A stretch of DNA of 64,000 nucleotides from an uncultured Oscillospiraceae bacterium (GTDB taxonomy: Bacteria; Bacillota; Clostridia; Oscillospirales; Oscillospiraceae): assembly GCA_905233385.1 (NCBI GenBank), contig CAJOEH010000006.1, forward strand, positions 71,313 through 135,312. The letters are read 5' to 3'. The notes beneath the pieces are model-generated. The model did not search any database, had not been told where the DNA came from, and saw nothing but the letters and a program-made list of their open reading frames with translations. Below are positions 27,507 through 37,076 of this stretch, one piece after another (positions within the stretch are counted from its first letter, which is position 1; each line of letters starts with the position of its first letter). The translations under genes were made by a program, and so were the position numbers.

Positions 27507-28307
27507 ATGGAACAGACATTTTTACACGGGACGATCCGCGAGCGGCTGCAGGATCTGATGAAATCCAGAAAGGTATCGCAGGCGGAACTTGCAACGCGGA
27601 TCGGCTGCACGGAGAGTATGCTGAGCCGCTTCATCAGCGGCAGGACGGATAAACTCGGCGACGAGAGCATCATCCGCATCGCGCGCGTGTTCAACGTCTC
27701 CACCGACTTTCTGCTCGGCGAAACCGACGTGCCCGACCGCGTGACCTACGACGTCTCCGAGCTCGGCCTTTCCGTACAGGCAGCGCGAAATCTCTACACG
27801 CAGAAGGTCAATCCGAAGGTGGTGAACGCCCTGTTGGAGAATCCGGAATTCGCCGAAACGACGGAGCTGATCTATGGCTATCTGAACGACGAATTTGCGA
27901 AGGGCTTCGCGCTGCAGAACGAACTATATTCGCTCGTCGGCAGGATGGTGCAGGGCGTGCCGGAAGCGGCTGCGGACGTCAGGCGGCTGGAGACGCCGCC
28001 GCATCAGTTCGACCTGACGCGGATTCAGGAATCGTTTATGGCGGCGGTCCGCTCGGTCAAAAACGAGGTCGGCTGCGACCTGAACGCCGACAACGAATTG
28101 ACGGCGCAGATGATGAAACGGATCTATGCCGAGGTGGCGAAAGGGCAGCACCGGCGGCAGAAAAAAGTCTCGCCGAAGGACGTCGGCGCGGCGATCGCGA
28201 AGGCACTGCAGCTTCCGCCCGGCGAAAAAACGCAAGCGGTCATTCAGCAGTTTTTGAATCTGACCGAGGCGGTCACGAACGATGAATCGGGAAGAACTGT
28301 CCAATGA
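27507..28307 (+). CDS. XRE-family transcriptional regulator
   Basis: RERLQDLMKSRKVSQAELATRIGCTESMLSRFISGRTDKLGDESIIRIARVFNVSTDFLLG. Confidence 0.92.
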   Translation: MEQTFLHGTIRERLQDLMKSRKVSQAELATRIGCTESMLSRFISGRTDKLGDESIIRIARVFNVSTDFLLGETDVPDRVTYDVSELGLSVQAARNLYTQKVNPKVVNALLENPEFAETTELIYGYLNDEFAKGFALQNELYSLVGRMVQGVPEAAADVRRLETPPHQFDLTRIQESFMAAVRSVKNEVGCDLNADNELTAQMMKRIYAEVAKGQHRRQKKVSPKDVGAAIAKALQLPPGEKTQAVIQQFLNLTEAVTNDESGRTVQ

Positions 28308-28920
28308 GGAACTCTGCGCGCTGGCGAAAAACGGCGACGCCGATGCGCTGGAGCAGCTCGTAAAAAACAATCTCCCGTTCATCAAAAAACGCGCGAAAGA
28401 AATCTGGGAATCGAAGCAGGCGCTGAACGAAACGCTGGGCGTCGACCGCGACGATCTGGAGCAGGAAGGCGCGATCGGATTGCTCAACTGCGTCGAAAAG
28501 TTTCAGCCCGAGCGCGGTTTCAAATTCCTGACCTATGCCGCGCCGGCGATCCGGAACGCGATGTATGATTATTTCGACGTGCAGGAAGCTGTCTTTGAAA
28601 AACGCGACGTGGATCTCGTAGATTCGCTGGATGAAATCGTGCGCGACGAGTGGACGACTCGGCACAATTTGCTTCCCGACCCGACGCGCAAAACGCCGGA
28701 ACAAATCTATCTGAAGAAGGAATGGCTCGGCGAAATTCATAGCGCACTGGACGAGGTTTCCGACAGAGAAAATCAATACCTGCGTTATCGTTTTGGTTTC
28801 GAGGACGAGACTGCGCATCCGCTGATCGAAACGGCAATTCATTTTCATCTTTCAGAAAGCCGCGCGAAAATTACGGAGAGGTCTGCGCTGAAAAACGTGC
28901 GATCGGCGCTGCCGTGGTGA
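28282..28920 (+). CDS. Sigma-70 family RNA polymerase sigma factor
   Basis: LEQEGAIGLLNCVEKFQPERGFKFLTYAAPAIRNAMYDYF (region 2); overlaps the XRE gene. Confidence 0.88.
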   Translation: MNREELSNEELCALAKNGDADALEQLVKNNLPFIKKRAKEIWESKQALNETLGVDRDDLEQEGAIGLLNCVEKFQPERGFKFLTYAAPAIRNAMYDYFDVQEAVFEKRDVDLVDSLDEIVRDEWTTRHNLLPDPTRKTPEQIYLKKEWLGEIHSALDEVSDRENQYLRYRFGFEDETAHPLIETAIHFHLSESRAKITERSALKNVRSALPW

Positions 28921-28989
28921 AAGCGAAAGCTGCGTCGCTGCGGCGGGCGTATATCCCTTTTGCGCCCTCGGTGATGCGCCGTCGCTGCG

Positions 28990-29640
28990 GTCTGCGACCT
29001 TCGCTTCGCCGCCTCACCTGCGCCCGAAGGGCGGGTATCCGTCAGCGTGCGCGCTTCCGAATACCCGCCCTTCTTCAGCCGCGGAAAACTTGCTGTTGTC
29101 GTCGTCACAAGCTCCGTATCGTTCGTCCTGCCGCAAGCGGCAGGACTCATTCACTCCGCTGTTCCTCCTCTCCCCACAAAACTTCGTTTTGCGGGGACCC
29201 CATCGCAGCAGCACCTTTTCCGCGTCCGCGGCCGCAAAAGGTATAACACACTAGACCTTGCAGGCAAGGTCGTGTGCCAATGGGACGCCGTCCCCTTTGG
29301 ATTCCCCCGCCACGAAACCGTCCGGTTTCTTTGAATTCTTCCCCGCAGCAGAATTGTGAACGCAGTCGCCCTCGCTCACAACTCTGCTGTCCAAAAGGGC
29401 ACCGCCCCTTTGCAATCCCCGCCAACGAAACCGCAGGTTTCTTTGGATTCTTCCCTGCAGCGAACGGTCGAAATGCCGTGCGTGATTGCCTTTCGCCGCT
29501 TCGCCGCCAAAGGAGCGCTTCCCCTTTGAACTCCGCCAACGAAACAAGTGTTTCTTTGGAATCTTCCCGCAAAAAATCAGAGCGAGACATTCCTCGCTCC
29601 GATACTGTTATATCCCAAAAGGGAGAAGCCCCGTTTATGC
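28990..29640. repeat. Hairpin-dense noncoding array containing ~110-bp degenerate tandem units
   Basis: Units begin with ccaa at 29277, 29391, 29507 and 29615; each of the first three has GAAAC(C)-loop-(G)GTTTC and GGG-CCC hairpins with stem changes; many further hairpins upstream. Confidence 0.75.
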
Positions 29641-30076
29641 CCTAGCAAATTGCTAATTGGCCTTCTAATGCTTCTCGCTGAAATAGCGATACATTTTTCA
29701 ATTACTGTCATTCAGGAATGTGGTTGCGATTGGCCAACTAATCATTGCTGATAAGATTAAATAGAATACACAAAAAGCCTTAAGGTTGAAAATTGGCGAG
29801 AATCCTGCTATATTATTTTTGAGATTTGTGATAGTGCAGAGGGGTAAAGCGAAAAGGTTTTGGACACTAACCGCCGAAGAGAATCTCCAATAGCCACTTA
29901 AAGTATAAAGCCAAGAACACTCATTTTGTAATAGTCAAACTGTTTAAAAATGGATTTTTTTGAAACATTGAAAAGCACTGCAAGAATGTGAGACGCACGA
30001 TAAAGCGGTATCGTGAGATCTGTGCCAAAGAAGAACGGTGTTAGCAATCATTATTTGAGATATAAAGGAGAACAAT

Positions 30077-30283
30077 ATGAGAGAACATATCATTATTGAA
30101 AAAGCAGTAAAGTATTCCGTTCCAGATCAGAGCCCGACGCCATACGGGTGCACATATAAAACCCAAGAGGGATATTGGGTAGAAAACCTTTCAAATACTG
30201 CGATGATGAAAAGCGACAATCCCCAAAAACCAACAACAAAAAAGTGCGATATCGAAACGGGAGAAGATCAGAAAGGTGAATGA
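30077..30283 (+). CDS. Putative graspetide (ATP-grasp RiPP) precursor peptide
   Basis: 68 aa with RBS aaaggag; MREHIIIEKAVKYSVPDQSPTPYGCTYKTQEGYWVENLSNTAMMKSDNPQKPTTKKCDIETGEDQKGE; Thr/acidic-rich C-terminus; stop overlaps the ATP-grasp start. Confidence 0.75.
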   Translation: MREHIIIEKAVKYSVPDQSPTPYGCTYKTQEGYWVENLSNTAMMKSDNPQKPTTKKCDIETGEDQKGE

Positions 30284-31241
30284 TATTGAATACTTAGTTA
30301 TCTCTTCCTCCATCGATTATTCTACCGATCTTGTTTGCTTTGAGTTGCACGAGCGCCAAAAGTCATATTTGCGGCTAAATCGTGATAGTTTTGGAGATTA
30401 CGATATACTTTATTCGTTATCGGATCGGAGGATGGTAATAACAATTGGGGATGATGTTTATTCACTCAGGAATGATAATCTGAAAGGCATTTATTTTAGA
30501 GCGCCAGTATTCTTGCGATCTCACAAAAAATACAACATAAACGAACAATTGATTAGGAGTCAATGGAGTTCATTTATAAGAAACCTTGTCGTATTTGAAA
30601 ATGCAAAATGGATTAATCATCCGGTAAATACATATAGAGCTGAAAACAAAATGTATCAACTCCACTGCGCACAATCTGCAGGACTGTTAACCCCGAAAAC
30701 ATATGTTGGGAATGTATTACCAAAGAATATTATTGGCACGCAAGAATATATTGTTAAACCTTTGGATACTGCGTTGTTTTATAATGAATCACAAGAATAC
30801 TTTACATATGCCTCAGTTGTTGGAGGAAGCGAACTAATTGATTCAAATATTAAAGACGCACCTGTTATCTTTCAAGAATTCCTCGAAGATAAACTGGATA
30901 TTAGGGTTACAGTGATTGGTAATATGGTTTTTCCTGTTAGCATTACAAAGCAAGGGAAAAACATATATGGGGATTGGAGGGTGAACCCTAAGGACTCTCT
31001 GCAGTACACAAGTATTACACTTCCAAAAGGGATTACCAATAGAATAATTGGGCTTATGAACAAACTGGATCTTACGTTTGGTGGAGTTGATTTGGCACTA
31101 TCTAAGGGGAAATACTACTTTATTGAAGTTAATCCGACAGGAGAATGGGGCTGGATAAGTCCGTATTGCACAATGCCCTTAGAAATAGCTATCGTAAATG
31201 AATTAGTTGGGGAGGCATCTGATGAAAAGAGTCCTTTATGA
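30276..31241 (+). CDS. ATP-grasp ligase, putative graspetide synthetase (MvdC/MvdD-like)
   Basis: GIYFRAP, YIVKPLDTA, DIRVTVIGNMVFPV, DLALSKGKYYFIEVNPTGEWGWI (ATP-grasp catalytic C-terminus). Confidence 0.85.
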   Translation: MNDIEYLVISSSIDYSTDLVCFELHERQKSYLRLNRDSFGDYDILYSLSDRRMVITIGDDVYSLRNDNLKGIYFRAPVFLRSHKKYNINEQLIRSQWSSFIRNLVVFENAKWINHPVNTYRAENKMYQLHCAQSAGLLTPKTYVGNVLPKNIIGTQEYIVKPLDTALFYNESQEYFTYASVVGGSELIDSNIKDAPVIFQEFLEDKLDIRVTVIGNMVFPVSITKQGKNIYGDWRVNPKDSLQYTSITLPKGITNRIIGLMNKLDLTFGGVDLALSKGKYYFIEVNPTGEWGWISPYCTMPLEIAIVNELVGEASDEKSPL

Positions 31242-32085
31242 AATAATTCCTGCAGTATCTTTATATAGAGCAAATAGGGCACTAACAGAAAAGATAAATA
31301 GCGAAGAAAGCCAAGCCAACGTTGCCTATTTAGATAATATCAATGCGATACCAATTGACAGCTTTAGGCAGAAGTATGCTGAATCGTTTGAAATGAAAAA
31401 CCGATTCGAGGACAAAGCAAAAACAAATGTTTTTGGAATCACTATTGCCATTTCTGTGATTATGGGGGCAACGGGATTGACTGGCTCATTGATAAATAAA
31501 TATCATTCTCCCATTCTCAATTGGATAGTGTTTTTTATCCTTCTGGCGGCGATTGTCTATCTGCTTGCTTCGGGAATAGATGCAATTAAAGTACTCTTTA
31601 AGGAGAACACCATGTCAACAGTAGCTTTATCCGATTTGTCAACAGATAGTTTTGCTACAAAAGAAAAGTACGATGATTGCATAAACAGAAATATATATCG
31701 TAATACTATTAGAAACAACTATTTGCATTCGTCTTTTTTATGCATCAGAAATTCGCTAATATGCCTGATGGTCTTATTTATCCTTGTTTCTGTTCCAATC
31801 ACGGCAAAGAACTCCATAAGCACAACAGCCGTTGTCGCAACTCCATTCAGCGATTCGTCAGTTTCATATTCCTCAACTGTGATTATTCCAGATGGGCTAG
31901 TTGTTGCAAAAATCAATGAAAGCATTTTTCAAGACTTAGCAGAGCGAGACGTTATAGAAGAAAATACAGTTTACAGTTTTGTGAATATTGCGGAGAAATA
32001 CTTTGTACAATACAGATGCTATAAATCGGATATTATTGTAACGGCTTTTTCTTGTTTTGATAGGGTGCATAACGAGGGTCAATAA
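31222..32085 (+). CDS. Multi-TM membrane protein of the RiPP operon
   Basis: ggagg RBS; start overlaps the ATP-grasp gene; hydrophobic segments at VFGITIAISVIMGATGLTGSL, ILNWIVFFILLAAIVYLLASG, SLICLMVLFILVSVPITA. Confidence 0.75.
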   Translation: MKRVLYEIIPAVSLYRANRALTEKINSEESQANVAYLDNINAIPIDSFRQKYAESFEMKNRFEDKAKTNVFGITIAISVIMGATGLTGSLINKYHSPILNWIVFFILLAAIVYLLASGIDAIKVLFKENTMSTVALSDLSTDSFATKEKYDDCINRNIYRNTIRNNYLHSSFLCIRNSLICLMVLFILVSVPITAKNSISTTAVVATPFSDSSVSYSSTVIIPDGLVVAKINESIFQDLAERDVIEENTVYSFVNIAEKYFVQYRCYKSDIIVTAFSCFDRVHNEGQ

Positions 32086-32420
32086 TGTGGAAAACAGCGG
32101 CAGGAAGGAATCCTGCCGCTGTGAGTTTGTTAATGCGATGAAAAGCGTCAATGATGTGTTTCTTTCTAAATGATTTGCGTTTGCAATGCCGCATTACTTC
32201 ACTGGAGTTTGTTGCAGAGCAACCACAATTACTTATGAGTGTTATGCTACCCGAATTAAACTGTTATGGCAATCCCTTCGCGCTGCAAGAACATTTCACC
32301 ATATTATTTCGCACATTAAACAATCGGCATTTCAAATAATTCAAACTATTCATCAATTAGCAAACGGGAGAATTCGATGTGTGGTTTTTCTTTGAAAATG
32401 TCATTATCAGATGATGATCC

Positions 32421-32663
32421 CTATTTGATTTCCTGCTCCAGACCATCGAACAGAGGAGAATCGAAAAACTCGCGCAGACTGATCTCCCAGCCGTCGCAAA
32501 GCTTCTTGATCGAAACGATGCCTGGATTCTGACTTTTCTCGTTCAGCATACTGTAAATCGTGGACGGAGAAACGCCGGAGATATTTGCCAGCGCGTTGAT
32601 CGCCATATTCCGCTCCTTACAGATCTGGATGATTCTTTCGGCCACTGCCTCTTTGGTGTTCAT
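32421..32663 (-). CDS. Small XRE-family regulator
   Basis: MNTKEAVAERIIQICKERNMAINALANISGVSPSTIYSMLNEKSQNPGIVSIKKLCDGWEISLREFF. Confidence 0.88.
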   Translation of the reverse strand: MNTKEAVAERIIQICKERNMAINALANISGVSPSTIYSMLNEKSQNPGIVSIKKLCDGWEISLREFFDSPLFDGLEQEIK

Positions 32664-32677
32664 ATCAAACCTCCGCT

Positions 32678-32773
32678 TACGATATATCGCTAAAAGCATA
32701 TCCAAACTTGCGATAAATCGTGTGGGATATATCGCAATTTTTCGGACTACATGCTATAATTGCGATATATCCC
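32678..32773. promoter_or_regulatory. Divergent operator region with repeated GCGATATATCSC-type sites
   Basis: 16-bp perfect inverted repeat gggatatatcgcaatt (32724-32739) / aattgcgatatatccc (32758-32773), plus related sites near 32680 and 32708. Confidence 0.7.
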
Positions 32774-32792
32774 AAACGCGGGGGCGAATGAT

Positions 32793-33230
32793 ATGACCTG
32801 CACGTTCTTTGGACACCGCTATGTGCCAAAAGAAATAGAGCCGACCTTGCGGTCGACTCTGATTGATTTGATAGAAAACCTGGGAGTAGATCTGTTTTAC
32901 GTCGGCAATCACGGAGAGTTTGACGCGATGGTTCGCCGCATGATGCGTGAACTGTCTGCCAAATACCCAATTACATACCGCGTGGTCCTGGCGTATATGC
33001 CGGGGAAGAAAGATGTTTTCGATGCTGTCGATTATTCCGACACAGTTCTCCCGGAGGGCATCGAGACCGTACCGAAACGTTTTGCGATCAACTATCGGAA
33101 CAGATGGATGATCGAACAGTCGGATTTCGTCGTCACCTACGTCGTCCACGATGCCGGCTCCGGCGCAGCACAGTTTAAAAAACAGGCTGAACGGAAAGGG
33201 AAATCGGTGATTGAGCTGAGTCCGGACTAG
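32793..33230 (+). CDS. SLOG/DUF1273-like protein
   Basis: MTCTFFGHRYVPKEI...LFYVGNHGEFDAMV...VVLAYMPGKK...SDFVVTYVVHDAGSGAAQF. Confidence 0.75.
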   Translation: MTCTFFGHRYVPKEIEPTLRSTLIDLIENLGVDLFYVGNHGEFDAMVRRMMRELSAKYPITYRVVLAYMPGKKDVFDAVDYSDTVLPEGIETVPKRFAINYRNRWMIEQSDFVVTYVVHDAGSGAAQFKKQAERKGKSVIELSPD

Positions 33231-33263
33231 TAATGGTTCGCATTCAGAATCATTAATGCTTAA

Positions 33264-35066
33264 TTAACTATTTTTCGATAGTATTGAAGTGATGAATTGA
33301 GAAGGTTGCTGATACTTCAAATCACCCCAGGGCATCTTTTTATATTCAGCATATGAAAGGAAACAGAGTCTCTTGGCGCGTGTAACAGCCACATACATAT
33401 TGTTTTTTTCCTGCTCCATTTCTTTGCCGCCTGCATTTACAGCTCGATAATCAGGAAATGTCCCTTGCGACAGTCCAATTATATATACCACTTCAAATTG
33501 TAGCCCTTTAGACATATGCGCTGAAAGCAAAGATACGCCGTTGTTATTATCTGTCAATTGCGTTTTTCCTAAAGATACATGGTTTCTGAAGGATACAATT
33601 GTCCGTTGTTCCGAGGTGACCTGACTTGAATACTTTTGCCAATGCTTTTTCCACATACTACAGTCATTAAGCGCCATATACTTATCGTCATCGGAGATTT
33701 CAAGATTCTGAATCAAAGTTTCCAATTTATTCAACGCGCTTTTCAATTCAAACGGCTCAATGTTGATTTTCAAAACAATGTCATGAATCGTGGCAAAAAA
33801 GTCATCGGTTGCACCTGCAACAATGCTTTCCAGTTCTCTCGAATGAAGGATATCTTTAGGGTTGGCTATAAGTCTTAACTCCAAATCAAATGCTTTAAAA
33901 TAATCCGACTCGCTTTCAATACCCGATGCCGTTTTTTTGGAATAATAGGGTATTCCATGACGGCTCAGCTCTTCTTCAATTGCAGAAAATACATATTTAT
34001 TTCTTGCTATGATGGCAAAGTCGTCATATTTTAACGGTCCTTCGATGTCTGGATGACCGTTTTTCATTAAGTATTCAATTGAAGAACGAATAATCTCGGC
34101 TTCTTTGTTTTCATTAAAATAAGAATTTGCTGTTAGCTCGCCTTCATAAAAGCAATTCGGAATACCGGATGATTGCTCGAGAGTATTTGCAAATTGAACA
34201 ATCTTTTTTGCGGATCTGAAGTTTTCGTCTAGTCTAAAAATATGCGGATTAAAATCATTTTTAAATGCTACAGACATTAGTGTGCTGTCTGAGCCGTTGA
34301 AACCGTATATAGATTGGTTTTCGTCTCCGACCATCATTATGTTCTTGAATGATTCTCCGCATAGCGCCTTTATAACCATGTACTGAGCAAAATTCAAATC
34401 CTGAGCCTCATCAACGCAAATATATTTATATTGCGTTGTATAAAGCTTTACTATATTGGGGTTTTCAGACAGTATTCTATAGGCATAAAAAAGTATATCA
34501 TCAAAATCTATTCCACCTTGTGTTAACAATTGCTCGTTGTACAGTTTGTACATCAAAGCGTTGTTATCATTGATAGTGGGATTTGACGGAGAGATGAACT
34601 TTTTTTTGTAATCTGATATCATGGCCAGACAATCCGATAGGTATGATCTCTCTTGAGCATGTCTCTTTAAGACTTCACTCAATGTGTAGTTTTGCTCAAT
34701 TGCAGATAATAGTATTTTTTTCCTATCTTCAGCGCTTTCGAACAAAGACAAGTTTGAGTCAAGACCGATAAGAAATCCACGGCTTTGAACCATGTCTAAA
34801 CAAAATGCGTGAATTGTGCCTATTGTGGCATTATTAATTAAATCGTCTATATTTGAATCCTCTTTTATACGATCGCGCATTTCTTCTGCCGCCATATTGC
34901 TGAATGTTAAGGCAAGAACTTTTACTCGCGGCCCCGTTTGTAACAGCCTCTTAATTCTTTCTATTACAACGCGAGTTTTTCCGCTTCCAGGGCCGGCCAT
35001 AACCAATAATGCACCATCATTATAATCAACAATCTCTTGTTGAGCTTTTGAAAGTTTAATGCTCAT
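33264..35066 (-). CDS. gajB: UvrD-like helicase, GajB of a Gabija-type system
   Basis: VMAGPGSGKTRVVIERIK, VDEAQDLNFAQY, MMVGDENQSIYGFNGSD, SAHMSKGLQFEVVYIIGLSQG, YVAVTRAKRLCFLSYA; start abuts gajA stop. Confidence 0.87.
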   Translation of the reverse strand: MSIKLSKAQQEIVDYNDGALLVMAGPGSGKTRVVIERIKRLLQTGPRVKVLALTFSNMAAEEMRDRIKEDSNIDDLINNATIGTIHAFCLDMVQSRGFLIGLDSNLSLFESAEDRKKILLSAIEQNYTLSEVLKRHAQERSYLSDCLAMISDYKKKFISPSNPTINDNNALMYKLYNEQLLTQGGIDFDDILFYAYRILSENPNIVKLYTTQYKYICVDEAQDLNFAQYMVIKALCGESFKNIMMVGDENQSIYGFNGSDSTLMSVAFKNDFNPHIFRLDENFRSAKKIVQFANTLEQSSGIPNCFYEGELTANSYFNENKEAEIIRSSIEYLMKNGHPDIEGPLKYDDFAIIARNKYVFSAIEEELSRHGIPYYSKKTASGIESESDYFKAFDLELRLIANPKDILHSRELESIVAGATDDFFATIHDIVLKINIEPFELKSALNKLETLIQNLEISDDDKYMALNDCSMWKKHWQKYSSQVTSEQRTIVSFRNHVSLGKTQLTDNNNGVSLLSAHMSKGLQFEVVYIIGLSQGTFPDYRAVNAGGKEMEQEKNNMYVAVTRAKRLCFLSYAEYKKMPWGDLKYQQPSQFITSILSKNS

Positions 35067-36962
35067 TTATTCACCATCCCCAACGTTCAAACTCTCTTTA
35101 ACTTCGTTAAACAATTCATTCAGTTTTGACGGAATGCACAGCGTCTTATCTGATATGCTAACGATTTTCTCTGCTATACATTCAGCGTATTTTGCTTTGT
35201 CTTTTTTTAGACAATCAACAATAGCGCGTTTTCTCCCGTCTTCACCATCGTATTCATATAGAATTTGTTCTTTTTTTTGCAGTCCGCAAGTTGGACAAGG
35301 TTCCCCTGTGCTTTTTTGCCCTGCTACTTTATGATTATTAGTTGCAATGAAACGATCAAAGAACTGTACCGGATCTCGTGCAGCCCCTTCCGGATCAGAT
35401 TCCATCCGAAGAATATGTTCGTATTCATTGATAGCTTCAACTATATATTTACCGTAGCCGGATGATACGAGATATTGTTCATAGTATTCCCCATTATCAA
35501 GTACGATTACATTAGAAGACTGTTCTAACTCTTTCCCGGTCGCTTCAACTAATGCCTTATTAACTGTAGCGATGGTTTTTGTTTCACCATCGCTAAAGAT
35601 AAAAAATGGAATATCGAAGTCGACAAACAACTTGAGAAAAGAGCGGTAGTTTTGTCCACCTATTCCAAGAATATTGATCCCCAGCGAACTTGGATCACAT
35701 TTAAAAAACTTAGTAAAATAAATAGGTAGAGCAAGCTCCTCAGTAATGCCTTCAGCCAGAATAACTGCGCTGGAGAATAACAGGTCTCCTTTACTCTTTA
35801 TAAATTCTCTTTGAATCTTGGCGAGTTCCTCAGTTTGATATTTGGTATTATCAATTCTGTGTGCAAAAGTGGACCCATCTTTTTTGTAAATATGGATAAA
35901 GTCTTTGATATCTGCCTGCGCCAATATATTTGATGAATGTGTACTTACGATTTTTTGTCCAGTAAAATTCATTATCTGCTTATATAGTTTTTTTTGAGCG
36001 CAGGAATGTAGATGAGCTTCCGGTTCCTCCATGGTTAGTACCGAAAACATCTCTGCGTCAGGATCTTGTTTTTGAATACACGTTAGTAAATGCTTAACAT
36101 AAGCTCCCAAAGTCAAAAATGATACCCAACTGCGTGTTCCCATACCATGTTCTGATAAAGAAATCACTGGACCGCTTCCGTCTTGAAATTTTACATCAAT
36201 GCCTTTATGTAAATCGCTGATTTTTCTGCTTAGTGGTTCAATTTGAAGTGTGCTTGCAGCTGATCCGATAAGATTTCCTATCTCAGATAATTGAACTTCA
36301 GCTTCCCTAAGTGTCGGAGTGTTATCAACTATTTCTTTATTAATTTCATCCAACTGCTGTTCCAGTTTTTCAACAATTTCGGAAGGAATCTCACTGTTAG
36401 AAGTCGCTCTGCCAAAATACGATTTCTTATCTCTAATATCTTCCGTGATATCTCGATGAGCATCCATATAAAAGCAGGAAATATACTTCATCATATCTTG
36501 AGTGAAGCTTTGTTTCTTGCAATCGGCATTGTCAGCACTTTCGCCCCACTGTTTTATTACATATTTTGAACATCTGTAGTTATCAAACTCAATGTCATAT
36601 TGTATTATTGTCCTAATGCCTACAAAATCATTTGAATTGTCATCTGTAAAAATCCATTTTTCAGAAAAAACAGTTGTCCAAAAAGCCGAAAATGAATTTC
36701 TACCACTCTCGTCTTCGCCCGGGGAAATCATGACATCGATTATTGCAGCTTTATCTTTTTTCAGAGCTTCGCCGTTTTTTACAAATATGTCTTGTTCCGA
36801 CACAAAATAAGTAGTATTAAGTGCCACGTTAATAGCTCTTAGTATATTTGACTTTCCGGCATTGTTTTGTCCGAAAATCAAATTGTTGTCGCCTAAAACA
36901 ATCTCCAGTGACTCGATAGATCTAAAATTTTTGATACGCAATCGAGAAATCTTTAGTCCCAT
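35067..36962 (-). CDS. gajA: OLD-family ATPase/TOPRIM nuclease, GajA of a Gabija-type system
   Basis: LRIKNFRSIESLEIVLGDNNLIFGQNNAGKSNILRAIN, LTMEEPEAHLHSCAQ, STHSSNILAQAD, AVILAEGITEELALPIYF (TOPRIM). Confidence 0.88.
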   Translation of the reverse strand: MGLKISRLRIKNFRSIESLEIVLGDNNLIFGQNNAGKSNILRAINVALNTTYFVSEQDIFVKNGEALKKDKAAIIDVMISPGEDESGRNSFSAFWTTVFSEKWIFTDDNSNDFVGIRTIIQYDIEFDNYRCSKYVIKQWGESADNADCKKQSFTQDMMKYISCFYMDAHRDITEDIRDKKSYFGRATSNSEIPSEIVEKLEQQLDEINKEIVDNTPTLREAEVQLSEIGNLIGSAASTLQIEPLSRKISDLHKGIDVKFQDGSGPVISLSEHGMGTRSWVSFLTLGAYVKHLLTCIQKQDPDAEMFSVLTMEEPEAHLHSCAQKKLYKQIMNFTGQKIVSTHSSNILAQADIKDFIHIYKKDGSTFAHRIDNTKYQTEELAKIQREFIKSKGDLLFSSAVILAEGITEELALPIYFTKFFKCDPSSLGINILGIGGQNYRSFLKLFVDFDIPFFIFSDGETKTIATVNKALVEATGKELEQSSNVIVLDNGEYYEQYLVSSGYGKYIVEAINEYEHILRMESDPEGAARDPVQFFDRFIATNNHKVAGQKSTGEPCPTCGLQKKEQILYEYDGEDGRKRAIVDCLKKDKAKYAECIAEKIVSISDKTLCIPSKLNELFNEVKESLNVGDGE

Positions 36963-37076
36963 TGTTTTACAATCTCCTTTGTATAACCTGCTAAATAGGC
37001 CCCAAACACTCTGTTTTCTTCTGAGACCGTTATGACAAAACAACCGTCTACGTTCTTTTATACAAAGATTAACAAG

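Noticed and set aside
29147-29590. ORFs in the hairpin array (repeats such as KETLVSLAEFKGEALLW, NPKKPAVSLAGIAKGRCPF)
   Set aside because: Several overlapping frames are open on both strands and the repeats preserve stems rather than one reading frame; treated as noncoding repeat.
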